Of a stretch of 64,000 nt of DNA, positions 8,272-17,034 are shown piece after piece. The notes under the pieces were generated by a model that searched no databases, had not been told where the DNA came from, and saw only the letters and a list, made by a program, of their open reading frames with translations. The DNA lies in NCBI GenBank assembly GCA_964509295.1, contig CAZDWS010000006.1, positions 62,001 through 126,000 of the forward strand. The letters are read 5' to 3'. The DNA is from JBGSQR01 sp964509295 (GTDB taxonomy: Bacteria; Desulfobacterota; Desulfuromonadia; Geobacterales; Pseudopelobacteraceae). The position numbers and the translations under genes are program-made. The number at the start of each line of letters is the position of its first letter. Within the stretch, counting starts at the first letter, position 1.

Positions 8272-9370
8272 ATACTACCTCGATGGCTGTCAATACACGC
8301 TCCAAATCGCTACTGCTCATGTCGTGATAGCTTGGTAGATTAATTGATCGCTGCGGAATTTCAAAACTCCACACGTTGTCTGTTTCAGGTTCAAACATTG
8401 GTAGGGAACTGAGAGGATGGAAAAATACACGCCCATCTATATTCTCTGCTTGCAGTACATTTATCAACTGTTCTCGAGAAACTTTGCATTCTGGTGTAAA
8501 CACAACTGTAGGCATCCAATAACCATTAATCGTACCAGGTTTTTCGGGGTTCATGGAAATACCACTAAATTGGGACAGGCGATCATTGTAGCAGGAAAAA
8601 ATCTCCCTTTTACGAGCTACCAGTTCCTCTATTCGCTCCATTTGAGCGCATCCGATAGCAGCCTGGATGTTTGACATTTTATACTTGAAGCCGATCATAT
8701 CCGGCCAGAATTGTTTTGTTTGAGTTGCTGATCGCCCATGATTACTCAGTGTCAATACTTTAGTAAAAAGCGCCTTGTCGTTAGTTATGAACATACCGCC
8801 TTCGCCGGTGGTAAGTGTCTTGGTCCCATGAAACGAAAAAGTTCCAAAGCAACCCATTGAACCTGCATGTTTGCCGTGCCAACGGGAACCTATCGCCTCT
8901 GCTGCATCTTCAATCACCGGAATTCCGTGCTGTTTTCCAATGGCGAGCAGCTGATCCATTTCACATAGATTCCCATAGAGGTGCACAGCGATGATAGCTT
9001 TGGTGTTAGGGGTAATAGCCGCTTCAGCTTTTGCTGGGTCGATACACCAGGTATCCGGTAAAATATCGACGAAAACCGGCTTTGCACCAAGGTATGTTAT
9101 TGGTGATGCAGAAGCAATCCAGTTGGTATCTGCAAGTATTACCTCATCACCCGGTCCTATACCAAGTGCCGCAAGTCCCATGTGCAGGGCTCCTGTACAG
9201 CTTGACGTGGCGATGGCGTATGATGCGCCAGTGAATTCTTTAAACAGTGATTCGAAGCGACTAATATATTCGTAGCAGCGCTCACCCCAACCATTTTGTG
9301 CGGCATCAGTTGCGTAGGCAACTTCTTTTTCAGTAATGGAAGGTTTAGTATAAAATATTCGAGGTTTCAT
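8255..9370 (-). CDS. DegT/DnrJ/EryC1 aminotransferase, perosamine synthase-like
   Basis: This 371-residue PLP enzyme transfers an amino group to a 4-keto sugar nucleotide. The fold-type I landmarks are present: ATSSCTGALHMGLAALGIG, VIEDAAEAIGS with the PLP aspartate, and SFHGTKTLTTGEGG with the Schiff-base lysine. HLYGNLCEMDQL and the WPDMIGFKYKMSNIQAAIG segment resemble RfbE/Per of E. coli O157 and Vibrio (GDP-perosamine synthase), as I recall those sequences. With gmd and a PerB-like acyltransferase in the same block, GDP-N-acylperosamine is the best prediction; other 4-amino sugars remain possible. It overlaps both neighbours (4 bp and 17 bp). Confidence 0.82.
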   Translation of the reverse strand: MKPRIFYTKPSITEKEVAYATDAAQNGWGERCYEYISRFESLFKEFTGASYAIATSSCTGALHMGLAALGIGPGDEVILADTNWIASASPITYLGAKPVFVDILPDTWCIDPAKAEAAITPNTKAIIAVHLYGNLCEMDQLLAIGKQHGIPVIEDAAEAIGSRWHGKHAGSMGCFGTFSFHGTKTLTTGEGGMFITNDKALFTKVLTLSNHGRSATQTKQFWPDMIGFKYKMSNIQAAIGCAQMERIEELVARKREIFSCYNDRLSQFSGISMNPEKPGTINGYWMPTVVFTPECKVSREQLINVLQAENIDGRVFFHPLSSLPMFEPETDNVWSFEIPQRSINLPSYHDMSSSDLERVLTAIEVVYAMHQ

Positions 9371-10593
9371 CTTACCTCCAATTTAGGTATGGCAGTGACA
9401 AAACGTCCTCCCCACTCACTAATGTAGGCCAGTTGTATCATTACCTCACTTCGAAGATTCCAGGGCAGGATGACCACATAATCCGGTTTCTCAGAATGGA
9501 TATATGACTCGTCAACGATCGGAATCCTGCTGCCAGGCAGATATTTCCCCTGCTTGGCCGGGTTGCGATCTACTACACATGGTATCAGATCCGGGCGTAT
9601 ACCGGCATAGTTGATCAGAGTATTCCCCTTGGCTGCAGCACCATAGGCAACGACTCGTTTACCTGAATGTTTTGCGCTTATCAGAAAATTTATAAAATCA
9701 TCTTTTACCCTGTCGGCTTTTTCCTGGAACCCGGCATAAAATTCGCGAGTCGTAATGCCGGCAGCAGCTTCGTTTGTTAAAATATCTTTTATGCGGGATG
9801 AAACCGGGTGATTACCCGAATCAAGTCTTTGAGCAAAAACTCGCAGACTTCCTCCGTGAGTGGATAGTTCTTCGACATCGAAAATGTTTAACCCGTTTTT
9901 TGCAAAACACATATTTACAGATGTCAGTGAAAGGTAGGAAAAATGTTCATGATAAATGGTGTCAAACTGGTTTTCTGCAACCAACTTCAACAAATGTGGA
10001 AACTCGAATGTGGCAACTCCAGTCGGTTTTAAAAGCAAAGTAAAACCTGATACAAAATCATTTATATCCGGCACGTGAGCAAGGACATTATTAGCTGCTG
10101 TAAGATCAGCCTGCTTACCTTGCGAAACAAGGCTTTCTGCCAGCTGAGTTCCAAAAAAATCCTCAATGACTTCAATCCCTTTTGTACGGGCAGCAGCAGC
10201 AGTACTGGCCGTAGGTTCAATACCAAGACAAGGGATATGTTTTGACTTGAAATACTGGAGGAGGTAGCCGTCATTCGCAGCAATCTCAACTACAAATGAG
10301 GTGCTGTTCAGGTTGAAACGACTAATCATTTCAGCAACATAATTTTGGGCATGCTGCAGCCAACTAGTTGAAAATGAGCTGAAATAAGCATAATCAGCAG
10401 AAAACAGTTCCTCTGCTCCGGCATAGTCTTCGGTTTGCACGAGCCAGCACTCTGTACAGACAAGAACTCTTAGTGGAAACCATTTTTCAGGCATCCTAAT
10501 GGTTTGCTCATTTAAATAGGCATTGGATGGAGGTGCAGAGCCGAGATCAATAAGAGGCAAGTTCAGTTCAGCATTGCAATGGCGGCATTTCAT
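9367..10593 (-). CDS. TylC3/NovU-type NDP-sugar C-methyltransferase
   Basis: This 408-residue, three-part enzyme is of the class that adds a methyl group to carbon 3 of a 4-keto sugar nucleotide. An N-terminal zinc domain has CRHC near residue 3 and CTEC near residue 47. The SAM-binding core begins with VVEIAANDGYLLQYFK near residue 100, and the catalytic segment YHEHFSYLSLTSV holds the Tyr/His pair. The C-terminal Rossmann-like domain contains VVAYGAAAKGNTLINYAG. It is locked by 4-bp overlaps between the epimerase-like gene and the aminotransferase gene. With rfbF-rfbG upstream this predicts a CDP-linked, C-methyl-branched deoxysugar. Confidence 0.85.
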   Translation of the reverse strand: MKCRHCNAELNLPLIDLGSAPPSNAYLNEQTIRMPEKWFPLRVLVCTECWLVQTEDYAGAEELFSADYAYFSSFSTSWLQHAQNYVAEMISRFNLNSTSFVVEIAANDGYLLQYFKSKHIPCLGIEPTASTAAAARTKGIEVIEDFFGTQLAESLVSQGKQADLTAANNVLAHVPDINDFVSGFTLLLKPTGVATFEFPHLLKLVAENQFDTIYHEHFSYLSLTSVNMCFAKNGLNIFDVEELSTHGGSLRVFAQRLDSGNHPVSSRIKDILTNEAAAGITTREFYAGFQEKADRVKDDFINFLISAKHSGKRVVAYGAAAKGNTLINYAGIRPDLIPCVVDRNPAKQGKYLPGSRIPIVDESYIHSEKPDYVVILPWNLRSEVMIQLAYISEWGGRFVTAIPKLEVR

Positions 10594-11141
10594 AGTATTA
10601 TTCCTTGGAAATCTGGGCCAATTATGGGGTGCTGACGATCACGATCTGATATTTCCGTGATTTCAAGAGGCCATTGGATATTAAGCGTAGAGTCATTGTG
10701 CAGGATACCTCCCTCTGATTCGGGAGAGTATGGTGCCGTATGCAGGTAGAGCAGTTCACTTCCTTCTTCCAGAACCTGAAAACCGTGGGCACACCCTTCT
10801 GGTATGACAAACATTTTTGCGGTAGAGGCACTGAGTTCTTCTGCATGCCATTGTTTATATGTAGGGGAATCTGCACGCAGATCAACCGCAACATCCCAGA
10901 CTTTTCCTTTTATGCAGCGTATCAGCTTCATTTCAGCCCGCGGCGGTCTCTGGTAGTGCATGCCACGGACAGCACCAATTGCAAGCGTTTTTGAAATATT
11001 TATCTGAACAATCCTGCGAGTTCCGATTAAAGAGGCCAGTTCGCTCTCGCAGAAAGCCCGAAAAAACTCGCCGCGATTATCTACATGCTTAGTCGTTTCA
11101 ACTATGAATAAACCATTTATAAAAGTTGGGGTAACCTTCAT
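10590..11141 (-). CDS. RmlC-like NDP-4-keto sugar epimerase
   Basis: This 183-residue cupin is of the dTDP-4-dehydrorhamnose 3,5-epimerase family. The active-site histidine is in RGMHYQRPPRAE and the conserved tyrosine region is YLHTAPYSPESEGGI, followed by NIQWP. No rmlA, rmlB or rmlD lies in the window; its partners are the CDP-glucose genes and the C-methyltransferase, with 4-bp overlaps on both sides. It therefore probably epimerises a CDP-4-keto-6-deoxyglucose derivative, not the dTDP sugar of the rhamnose route. I leave the symbol empty for that reason. Confidence 0.83.
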   Translation of the reverse strand: MKVTPTFINGLFIVETTKHVDNRGEFFRAFCESELASLIGTRRIVQINISKTLAIGAVRGMHYQRPPRAEMKLIRCIKGKVWDVAVDLRADSPTYKQWHAEELSASTAKMFVIPEGCAHGFQVLEEGSELLYLHTAPYSPESEGGILHNDSTLNIQWPLEITEISDRDRQHPIIGPDFQGIIL

Positions 11142-12217
11142 GGTGTGATCCAGGTGGCATTTTTTGAATGAGCAGAAGTAATAAAATCAGTTAGTTGTTT
11201 TCTGCTGATTGCTTTGTGATTGGTATTAAATGTCTGGTACCAATCTGAAGTTGCTGCCAAGGCTTCCTGCAATGTCCAGACAGATTCCCAGCCTAATCGG
11301 GCTTTTGCTTTTGCACTGTCGAGGTAAAGCAAAGTCGTTTCATGGGGTTGAGGCTGAGTAGTCATTTCCCAGTTAAATTCAGTCCAGTACTGTTTCAGAA
11401 TTGTCAAAACTTCTTCAACAGTCCTGTTGCTATCGATTTCAGGGCCGAAATTCCAGGCTTCCGCATGTTCACTTTGTCTATCTAATAGTTTTTGACCAAG
11501 CAGAAGATACCCACTAAGGCATTCCAAAACGTGCTGCCATGGTCGTGATGCCTTAGGTGAGCGAATCTCAAGCGGTATTCCGGCCTCTACTGCACGAAAA
11601 ATATCTGGAATAAGACGATCCTGCGACCAGTCTCCACCTCCTATAACATTGCCGGCTCGTGCCGTAGCAAGCAGAGGTGAGTCGGGTCTGTTAAAAAAGG
11701 ATTTCCTATAACTATCGGTAACAAGTTCTGTCGCTGCTTTTGATGCACTGTATGGGTCATGGCCGCCAATCCGGTCATTTTCGCGATAACCCCAGGGCCA
11801 TTCCTGATTTTGGTAAACCTTATCGGTGGTTATTACAACAACGGCTTTTACGGAAGTTGTTTGCCGGCAGGCTTCAAGCACATTGGCTGTCCCCATGACA
11901 TTGGTTGACCAGGTTTCAAGTGGATCACAGTAGGAACGCCGGACGAGTGGCTGGGCAGCCATGTGGAAAACTATTTCAGGATTAATGTCTTTAATTAATT
12001 TGGATACTTCAGAGGCATTACGTACATCTATATAATGACTGGGCATTTCCAGCTTAAGAAGATCCCAGTGGTTGGGATCTGATTCTGGTGTCAGAGCAAT
12101 ACCGCTTACGTTGGCACCTAACTCCTGCAACCAGAGGGATAACCAACTGCCTTTAAATCCTGTATGCCCTGTTACAAGTACTGAACGATTTCGATATTTG
12201 TCAGTAAACTGCTTCAT
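11138..12217 (-). CDS. rfbG: CDP-glucose 4,6-dehydratase
   Basis: This 359-residue short-chain dehydrogenase makes CDP-4-keto-6-deoxyglucose from CDP-glucose. It has VLVTGHTGFKGSWLSLWL for NAD binding, a TTDKVYQNQEW segment, the YSASKAATELV Tyr-Lys pair, and ARAGNVIGGGDWSQDRLIPD, which is distinctive for this enzyme. The frame stays open to 12298, but the ATG at 12217 (start MKQFTDKYRNRS) sits exactly one base into the stop of rfbF, the classic coupled junction, and gives the family N-terminus. The downstream epimerase overlaps by 4 bp. Confidence 0.9.
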   Translation of the reverse strand: MKQFTDKYRNRSVLVTGHTGFKGSWLSLWLQELGANVSGIALTPESDPNHWDLLKLEMPSHYIDVRNASEVSKLIKDINPEIVFHMAAQPLVRRSYCDPLETWSTNVMGTANVLEACRQTTSVKAVVVITTDKVYQNQEWPWGYRENDRIGGHDPYSASKAATELVTDSYRKSFFNRPDSPLLATARAGNVIGGGDWSQDRLIPDIFRAVEAGIPLEIRSPKASRPWQHVLECLSGYLLLGQKLLDRQSEHAEAWNFGPEIDSNRTVEEVLTILKQYWTEFNWEMTTQPQPHETTLLYLDSAKAKARLGWESVWTLQEALAATSDWYQTFNTNHKAISRKQLTDFITSAHSKNATWITP

Positions 12218-12981
12218 TACCAGACCTTCCAGGGTGGCGTTGTCTTCCATAAATCTTCTAAATGATTTTTGTCCCGTAAGGTATCCATTGCAAGCCAAAA
12301 CCCATTGTGACAGTAAGAAGCCATCTGGTCGTCTTCTACTAGTTTTTGTAGCGGCTCACCTTCAAAGCTGGTTTTGTCTCCGTCGATATAGTTGAAGATA
12401 CCTGGTTCAAGCACAAAAAAACCGCCATTAACCCATGCTCCATCACCTGCGGGCTTTTCCTGAAAACTTCGAACATAGGGGCCTTCAATGCAAAGTGCTC
12501 CATAACGCCCTGGTGGCTGTATTGCTGTGACTGTAGCCAGTTTTCCATGTTGGTGATGGTGTGCAATCAGCTTGTCAATTGGTATGTCTGCAACTCCGTC
12601 CCCGTAGGTACAGCAAAAAGTTTCATCACCGACGTATTCTCTGATGCGTTTAAGGCGTCCACCAGTCATAGTGTTTTCACCTGTATCAACGAGAGTCACG
12701 CGCCAGGGTTCTGCATTCTGTTGGTGGACTTCCATTTTGTTGTTGGCCATGTCAAATGTTACATTAGACATGTGCAGGAAGTAGTTGGCAAAATACTCCT
12801 TGACTATATAGCCCTTGTAGCCAAGGCAGATAATGAAATCATTTATTCCATAGCTGGAGTAAATTTTCATGATGTGCCAGAGAATGGGACGTCCACCAAT
12901 TTCGATCATTGGTTTTGGTCTCAGGTGTGATTCTTCGCTAATACGTGTGCCAAGGCCACCGGCTAAGATAACAGCTTTCAT
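12217..12981 (-). CDS. rfbF: glucose-1-phosphate cytidylyltransferase
   Basis: This 254-residue nucleotidyltransferase converts glucose-1-phosphate and CTP to CDP-glucose. It starts MKAVILAGGLGTRISEES and follows with RPKPMIEIGGRPILWHIM, the nucleotide and sugar-phosphate sites of the family. TYGDGVADI carries the metal-binding aspartate, and FQEKP and NGGFFVLEP complete the pattern. It is the first gene of the CDP-sugar module, coupled to rfbG by a one-base overlap, and follows the MsbA-type gene with only 27 bp between. Length matches RfbF/DdhA proteins. Confidence 0.92.
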   Translation of the reverse strand: MKAVILAGGLGTRISEESHLRPKPMIEIGGRPILWHIMKIYSSYGINDFIICLGYKGYIVKEYFANYFLHMSNVTFDMANNKMEVHQQNAEPWRVTLVDTGENTMTGGRLKRIREYVGDETFCCTYGDGVADIPIDKLIAHHHQHGKLATVTAIQPPGRYGALCIEGPYVRSFQEKPAGDGAWVNGGFFVLEPGIFNYIDGDKTSFEGEPLQKLVEDDQMASYCHNGFWLAMDTLRDKNHLEDLWKTTPPWKVW

Positions 12982-13008
12982 AATAAATCCCGTTAATTGA
13001 ATTAACTT

Positions 13009-14763
13009 CTATGATTTCGGCTGAACTTCTTCTGAGATGTCTGTGTCTTTCATAAACTGCGACGAACATAATCTGCTATACAATCCGTCATTTTCCAGCA
13101 AATCGTTATGAGTACCGCTTTCCACAATCCTTCCTTTTTCAAGGACAATTATCTTGTCTGCGTGGACTACAGTTGAGAGCCTGTGTGCAATCACAAAGGT
13201 CGTACGGTTGGTCATAAGGTTATCAAGTGCCTTCTGTACCATCTGTTCGCTCTCAGTGTCAAGGGCGCTTGTGGCCTCATCCAGGATAAGTATGGGTGCA
13301 TTTTTTAATAAAGCCCGTGCAATGCAGATTCGTTGTTTTTGTCCTCCGGAAAGCCTGACTCCACGGTCTCCAATACTGGTATGATAACCTTGCGGCATTT
13401 CCATAATGAAATCATGAGCGTAAGCTGTTTTGGCCGCTTCAATTATTTCTTCGTCAGTTGCACCCGATTTACCATACCGTATGTTATTCAGTATGGAGTC
13501 ATGGAAGAGTATTGTTTCCTGATCAACAAGCGCAATGTGATTCATCAGACTTTCTTTTGATATGTCGCGCACAGCGTGAGAGCCAATTATTACCTCGCCT
13601 TCAGTAGTGTCATAAAAACGTGCCACCAGCGAAACAAGAGTACTTTTCCCGCCACCTGACGGTCCAACCAGGGCAATCATTTGTCCTTTTTCCGCTACAA
13701 GACAAATGTCTTCCAGGATATAATCATCCTGGTATTTGAAATAAACATGTTTGAATTCAACACGATTGTCATCATAAGTGAGTTTATGACAATTGGGGGA
13801 GTCGATGATTCTGGGAACGGCATCAATGATTTCAAATACGCGTTCAGAAGCTCCTATACTTCTCTGCACATCGTTATAAGCGCTGACCAGTTTCTTTAGA
13901 GGTGAATACACCAGTGCCATTGCAGTTATGAATGAAAAAAATTCAGGTGCAGACATTTTATTCGCCATAACCTTGCTTCCGCCAACAAACACCACCGTGG
14001 CAATGCCAAGTGAAGTAATTATTTCCATTATGGGGGAAGATAGGGAAGTGTATTTTAAAAGTTTTCTTATGAAGTTGTAATACATATTGTTTGCCACCGC
14101 AAAGCGGTCGATCATTACTTTTTCAAGGGAGAATGCTTTAACAATTTTAATGCCACTCAGTACTTCCTGAAGAATGCTTGTGAAGTCACCTGCCTCTTCT
14201 TGTCCCTTACGTGCGTTTAACTTGATTTTTTTGCCCAAAATCTGGGCAGGATAGATTGAGAGTGGAATTACAAGTATTGAAATAAGGGCGAGTTGCCAGT
14301 CACGATAAAAGATAACTCCAAGCAGAGAAACAAGACCAATTGTATCCCGGAATACTCCTGTTACAATCCCTCCGACACCGTCCTGCATCATGGCAACGTC
14401 GTTTGTTATGCGCGACATGAGGGAACCGGTCTGATTTCGATTGAAAAACTGTAAATCAAGAAAAATATTCTTTTTGAATATTTCATTGCGCACATCCTGC
14501 ACAGCAAGCTGGGCGGCTGTTCTCATGAAATAGTCGTTAAGGTAGCGGCAAATACCACGAAAAAGAAAAATTAAAATTATTATGAACGGGAGGATAGAAA
14601 AGATAAAAATATCTTTAGTTACAAAGATTTTCTTTAACAGCGGTTCGACCATATAAGCAAAAGCAGCATCGAGCCCACCATAGGCTGATGATGCCACAGC
14701 GGCAAGCGCAATGCGCCACCAGTATGGTTTCATATATAGTACAAGTCTTTTGAATACGGTCAT
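13009..14763 (-). CDS. msbA: MsbA-type lipid A/LPS flippase ABC transporter
   Basis: The 584-residue half-transporter fuses a six-helix membrane domain (residues 1-310) to an ATPase domain. Walker A GPSGGGKST, signature LSGGQKQR, Walker B ILILDEATSALD and the switch IAHRLS are all present. MsbA flips core-lipid A from the inner to the outer leaflet of the inner membrane using ATP. Its place between waaF and the sugar-nucleotide genes supports that role over a drug exporter, although a dedicated O-antigen or lipid-linked sugar exporter of the same family is possible. No other ABC membrane component or Wzx/Wzy was seen in the window. Confidence 0.88.
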   Translation of the reverse strand: MTVFKRLVLYMKPYWWRIALAAVASSAYGGLDAAFAYMVEPLLKKIFVTKDIFIFSILPFIIILIFLFRGICRYLNDYFMRTAAQLAVQDVRNEIFKKNIFLDLQFFNRNQTGSLMSRITNDVAMMQDGVGGIVTGVFRDTIGLVSLLGVIFYRDWQLALISILVIPLSIYPAQILGKKIKLNARKGQEEAGDFTSILQEVLSGIKIVKAFSLEKVMIDRFAVANNMYYNFIRKLLKYTSLSSPIMEIITSLGIATVVFVGGSKVMANKMSAPEFFSFITAMALVYSPLKKLVSAYNDVQRSIGASERVFEIIDAVPRIIDSPNCHKLTYDDNRVEFKHVYFKYQDDYILEDICLVAEKGQMIALVGPSGGGKSTLVSLVARFYDTTEGEVIIGSHAVRDISKESLMNHIALVDQETILFHDSILNNIRYGKSGATDEEIIEAAKTAYAHDFIMEMPQGYHTSIGDRGVRLSGGQKQRICIARALLKNAPILILDEATSALDTESEQMVQKALDNLMTNRTTFVIAHRLSTVVHADKIIVLEKGRIVESGTHNDLLENDGLYSRLCSSQFMKDTDISEEVQPKS

Positions 14764-14806
14764 TTTATTATGTCCCTATGTTATTTTTAGCGTAAATTCC
14801 GGATTT

Positions 14807-15883
14807 TTAAGTGAGTCTGCCGGGCTGTAGTCTGTTCAGGAGGGTTATGGCTGCGTTAGTCACATCTTCTACCGTCACCGCCTTCATACACCTATGATCA
14901 GTAGGGCATTCCCGCAGTTTGCAAGGCGCACATTCAACATCGCTACGAACTACGACGGCATTTTTGCTGTAAGGGGATGTGCCGGTGTGATCAGTTGAAC
15001 CGAAAATTGCCACCAACGGTATATCAAATGCCGCTGCAATGTGCATGGGGCCGGAATCATTGGTAATGAAAAAATTACAGCGCTTGATCAATGCCATCAA
15101 TTCCCGCATGGACGTCTTACCGGCCATATTGACAGCTGTTCCTTCCAGATCTTTTTCAATATCTGCAGCAATTTCAGTTTCGCCAGGACCTCCAAAAATA
15201 ACTACTTTAGCTGACCATTCAGCAGCAAGGCGGCTGGCAACTGCGGCAAACCTTTCAGGATACCAGCGTTTTGCAGAGCCATAGCTGGCACCGGGATTTA
15301 TGCCTATTACAAAATCACCAGGTTGTATGCCTCGCTCTGCAAGTATTGAAGATACTGCTTTTTCCTCTTCTGAGGTAACCATAAGGTGCAGCGGTGTTAT
15401 GGTGCCGGTAATGCCGAAGTTTTTCAGCAGATTAAAATAGTACTCAACTTCGTGTTCGCCATTGGCACCTTTGACAGTGTGATAACGTTCATTGAGTAAA
15501 AAGGTGCGTCCATCACTGCATAAACCCATCCGGTTTGGAATACCTGCCAGCCATGGCACCAGCGCGGAATCAAAGGAGTTGGGAAAAATGATGGCCAGGT
15601 CAAACCGGTGTTTTCTCAGTTCGGCGGCCAATCGCAGTCTGCCCGCAACACCTTTATGCTTTCCGTGTCTGTCAAAGGATATGATGTTGTCTATCCCGGG
15701 GTGAAACGAAAAAAGCTGGGATACCAGGGTGTTGGCCAGAAAAGTTATTTCGGAGTCTGGGAAGTGCTCTCTGATTACATTGATTGCCGGAGTGGTCATT
15801 ACAGCATCACCGACCCAGTTGACCGAGCGGATCAGAATTTTCCGGATTGAATCATGCCGGAACTTACTCACGATTCCTCGCAT
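14807..15883 (-). CDS. waaF: ADP-heptose:LPS heptosyltransferase II
   Basis: The 358-residue GT9 enzyme adds the second heptose to the LPS inner core from ADP-heptose. It shows ILIRSVNWVGDAVMTTPAI near the N-terminus, GINPGASYGSAKRWYPERF near residue 165, and NDSGPMHIAAAFDIPLVAIF near residue 270, then GSTDHTGTSPY, which is the WaaF pattern. A C-terminal cysteine group (CAPCKLRECPTDHRCM) is typical of WaaF in this lineage. The start overlaps the Trm112 gene by 16 bp; an internal alternative is unlikely because residues 1-20 lead directly into the first strand. Confidence 0.9.
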   Translation of the reverse strand: MRGIVSKFRHDSIRKILIRSVNWVGDAVMTTPAINVIREHFPDSEITFLANTLVSQLFSFHPGIDNIISFDRHGKHKGVAGRLRLAAELRKHRFDLAIIFPNSFDSALVPWLAGIPNRMGLCSDGRTFLLNERYHTVKGANGEHEVEYYFNLLKNFGITGTITPLHLMVTSEEEKAVSSILAERGIQPGDFVIGINPGASYGSAKRWYPERFAAVASRLAAEWSAKVVIFGGPGETEIAADIEKDLEGTAVNMAGKTSMRELMALIKRCNFFITNDSGPMHIAAAFDIPLVAIFGSTDHTGTSPYSKNAVVVRSDVECAPCKLRECPTDHRCMKAVTVEDVTNAAITLLNRLQPGRLT

Positions 15884-16053
15884 TTTGCTTTTACATTGGT
15901 ATCCGGTTTTTCAGGAAGTAAAACCGGAATCCCATCAATAACCGGATAGGTCTTGTTACATGTTTTACAGTCCAGAGGCAGGGTCTCACTGGTCTGAGTC
16001 AAATTGCCCCTGCAGATTGGGCATGCTAGTATTTGAAGTGTTTCTGGTGACAT
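15868..16053 (-). CDS. Trm112 family zinc-ribbon protein
   Basis: This 61-residue protein has the Trm112/YcaR pattern: LQILACPICRGNL, a second cysteine pair CKTC, then YPVIDGIPVLL. Proteins of this family bind zinc and in bacteria often sit beside lipid A or core genes; their job there is not settled, and in eukaryotes Trm112 activates methyltransferases. It is the first gene of the minus-strand core block and overlaps waaF by 16 bp, so the two are probably coupled. The 126-bp gap upstream separates it from the divergent LPS kinase gene. Confidence 0.85.
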   Translation of the reverse strand: MSPETLQILACPICRGNLTQTSETLPLDCKTCNKTYPVIDGIPVLLPEKPDTNVKAKCEES

Positions 16054-16159
16054 CAGAAATCCCGTAACATATTTAAAATAAGTTTTTTAAAATAGCATAA
16101 AGGCCATTGTTTTTGAAGTAATTTCCACCCTGGATGGCCTATATTCTTCCAGTTTCATG

Positions 16160-16189
16160 TTGACGATGCTTTGATATAAATGATATTTA
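16160..16189 (+). promoter_or_regulatory. candidate sigma70 promoter for the LPS kinase-GT9 pair
   Basis: TTGACG (16160-16165) is followed after 18 bp by TATTTA (16184-16189). Transcription would then start near 16196, which makes an ATG at 16180 unusable and favours a later start for the kinase. Seen by eye; moderate match to consensus. Confidence 0.4.
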
Positions 16190-16248
16190 CAGTTTTGGAT
16201 AAAATAATCATAAAAACAATAACTTCAATATCTCAGTCTCAGAGCCCA

Positions 16249-17034
16249 ATGATGCCTTCCAGCTCAAAACCTGAAAATAGAACATCCGGCATGCAGCAAT
16301 ACGGTTACGTCAATCTTGATGTAAATGGATTTCGTGCTGTTGCTCTTGAATGTGTCGCTTCACAGGTTGTTAAAGCTCTGGGAGCGGGTACTCTGCACGA
16401 TTGGGCGGCGCAACAGCCGGATAGAGAAGAGATGCGCGGCCGGGGAGTGATTTACTCCGTAAGCCTGCCCACGACTCCTGTGATACCGGTGGTTGTCAGG
16501 AGAAACCTTCACGGCGGCCTGCTGCATGGCCTGACAGGTGAGTATTTTGTCTTACCGACACGGGCACCGCTGGAACTGGAAATATCATTACGTCTGGCTG
16601 CTGCCTGTATTCCGACTCCGGAAGTTATAGCCTATGCCGTTTATCCGGCACTGGGAATATTTGCCCGGAGCGATGTCATGACACGGCGGCTACCGCCTGG
16701 AGCTGATCTGCCCGCTGCCTGGGTAAAGGCGGATAAAGTGGCACGTAATTTCATGTTGGAAACTGTTGCCAGCTTGTTAAAGGCTTTAGCTGCTGCCGGA
16801 GCGTGGCATGCCGACCTGAACCTGAAAAATATTTATATTGCCGGCGCTACACCTGATCTGACCGCTTATCTGCTGGATGTGGATCGGGTGACCTTTCCAG
16901 GCGGAAATGATATTGCGGGACGCAATTTTAAGCGACTTGCCCGTTCAGCCCGAAAGTGGCGTACTCGCTGGGGACTTGATTTTGATGAGGATTCGCTGGT
17001 GCATCTGGCCGATCTTGTACAGGAGAATAAATAA
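16249..17034 (+). CDS. LPS core kinase, KdkA/WaaP/InaA family
   Basis: The protein is a small kinase of the lipopolysaccharide kinase clan, which phosphorylates Kdo or heptose in the inner core with ATP. The catalytic loop is HADLNLKNIYI and the metal-binding DFG-equivalent is LLDVDRV; the preceding GRGVIYSV and VVRRNLHGGLLHGL segments resemble the KdkA nucleotide site. The frame is open from 16180, but Met codons at 16249, 16252 and 16291 are alternatives, none with a good ribosome site; the predicted promoter argues against 16180. The stop shares one base with the ATG of the next gene. KdkA versus WaaP specificity is not resolvable by eye. Confidence 0.8.
   Translation: MMPSSSKPENRTSGMQQYGYVNLDVNGFRAVALECVASQVVKALGAGTLHDWAAQQPDREEMRGRGVIYSVSLPTTPVIPVVVRRNLHGGLLHGLTGEYFVLPTRAPLELEISLRLAAACIPTPEVIAYAVYPALGIFARSDVMTRRLPPGADLPAAWVKADKVARNFMLETVASLLKALAAAGAWHADLNLKNIYIAGATPDLTAYLLDVDRVTFPGGNDIAGRNFKRLARSARKWRTRWGLDFDEDSLVHLADLVQENK

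Noticed and set aside
16180..16248. Upstream start for the LPS kinase
   Set aside because: No ribosome site, and the best promoter would start transcription downstream of it; the extra residues do not resemble the family.
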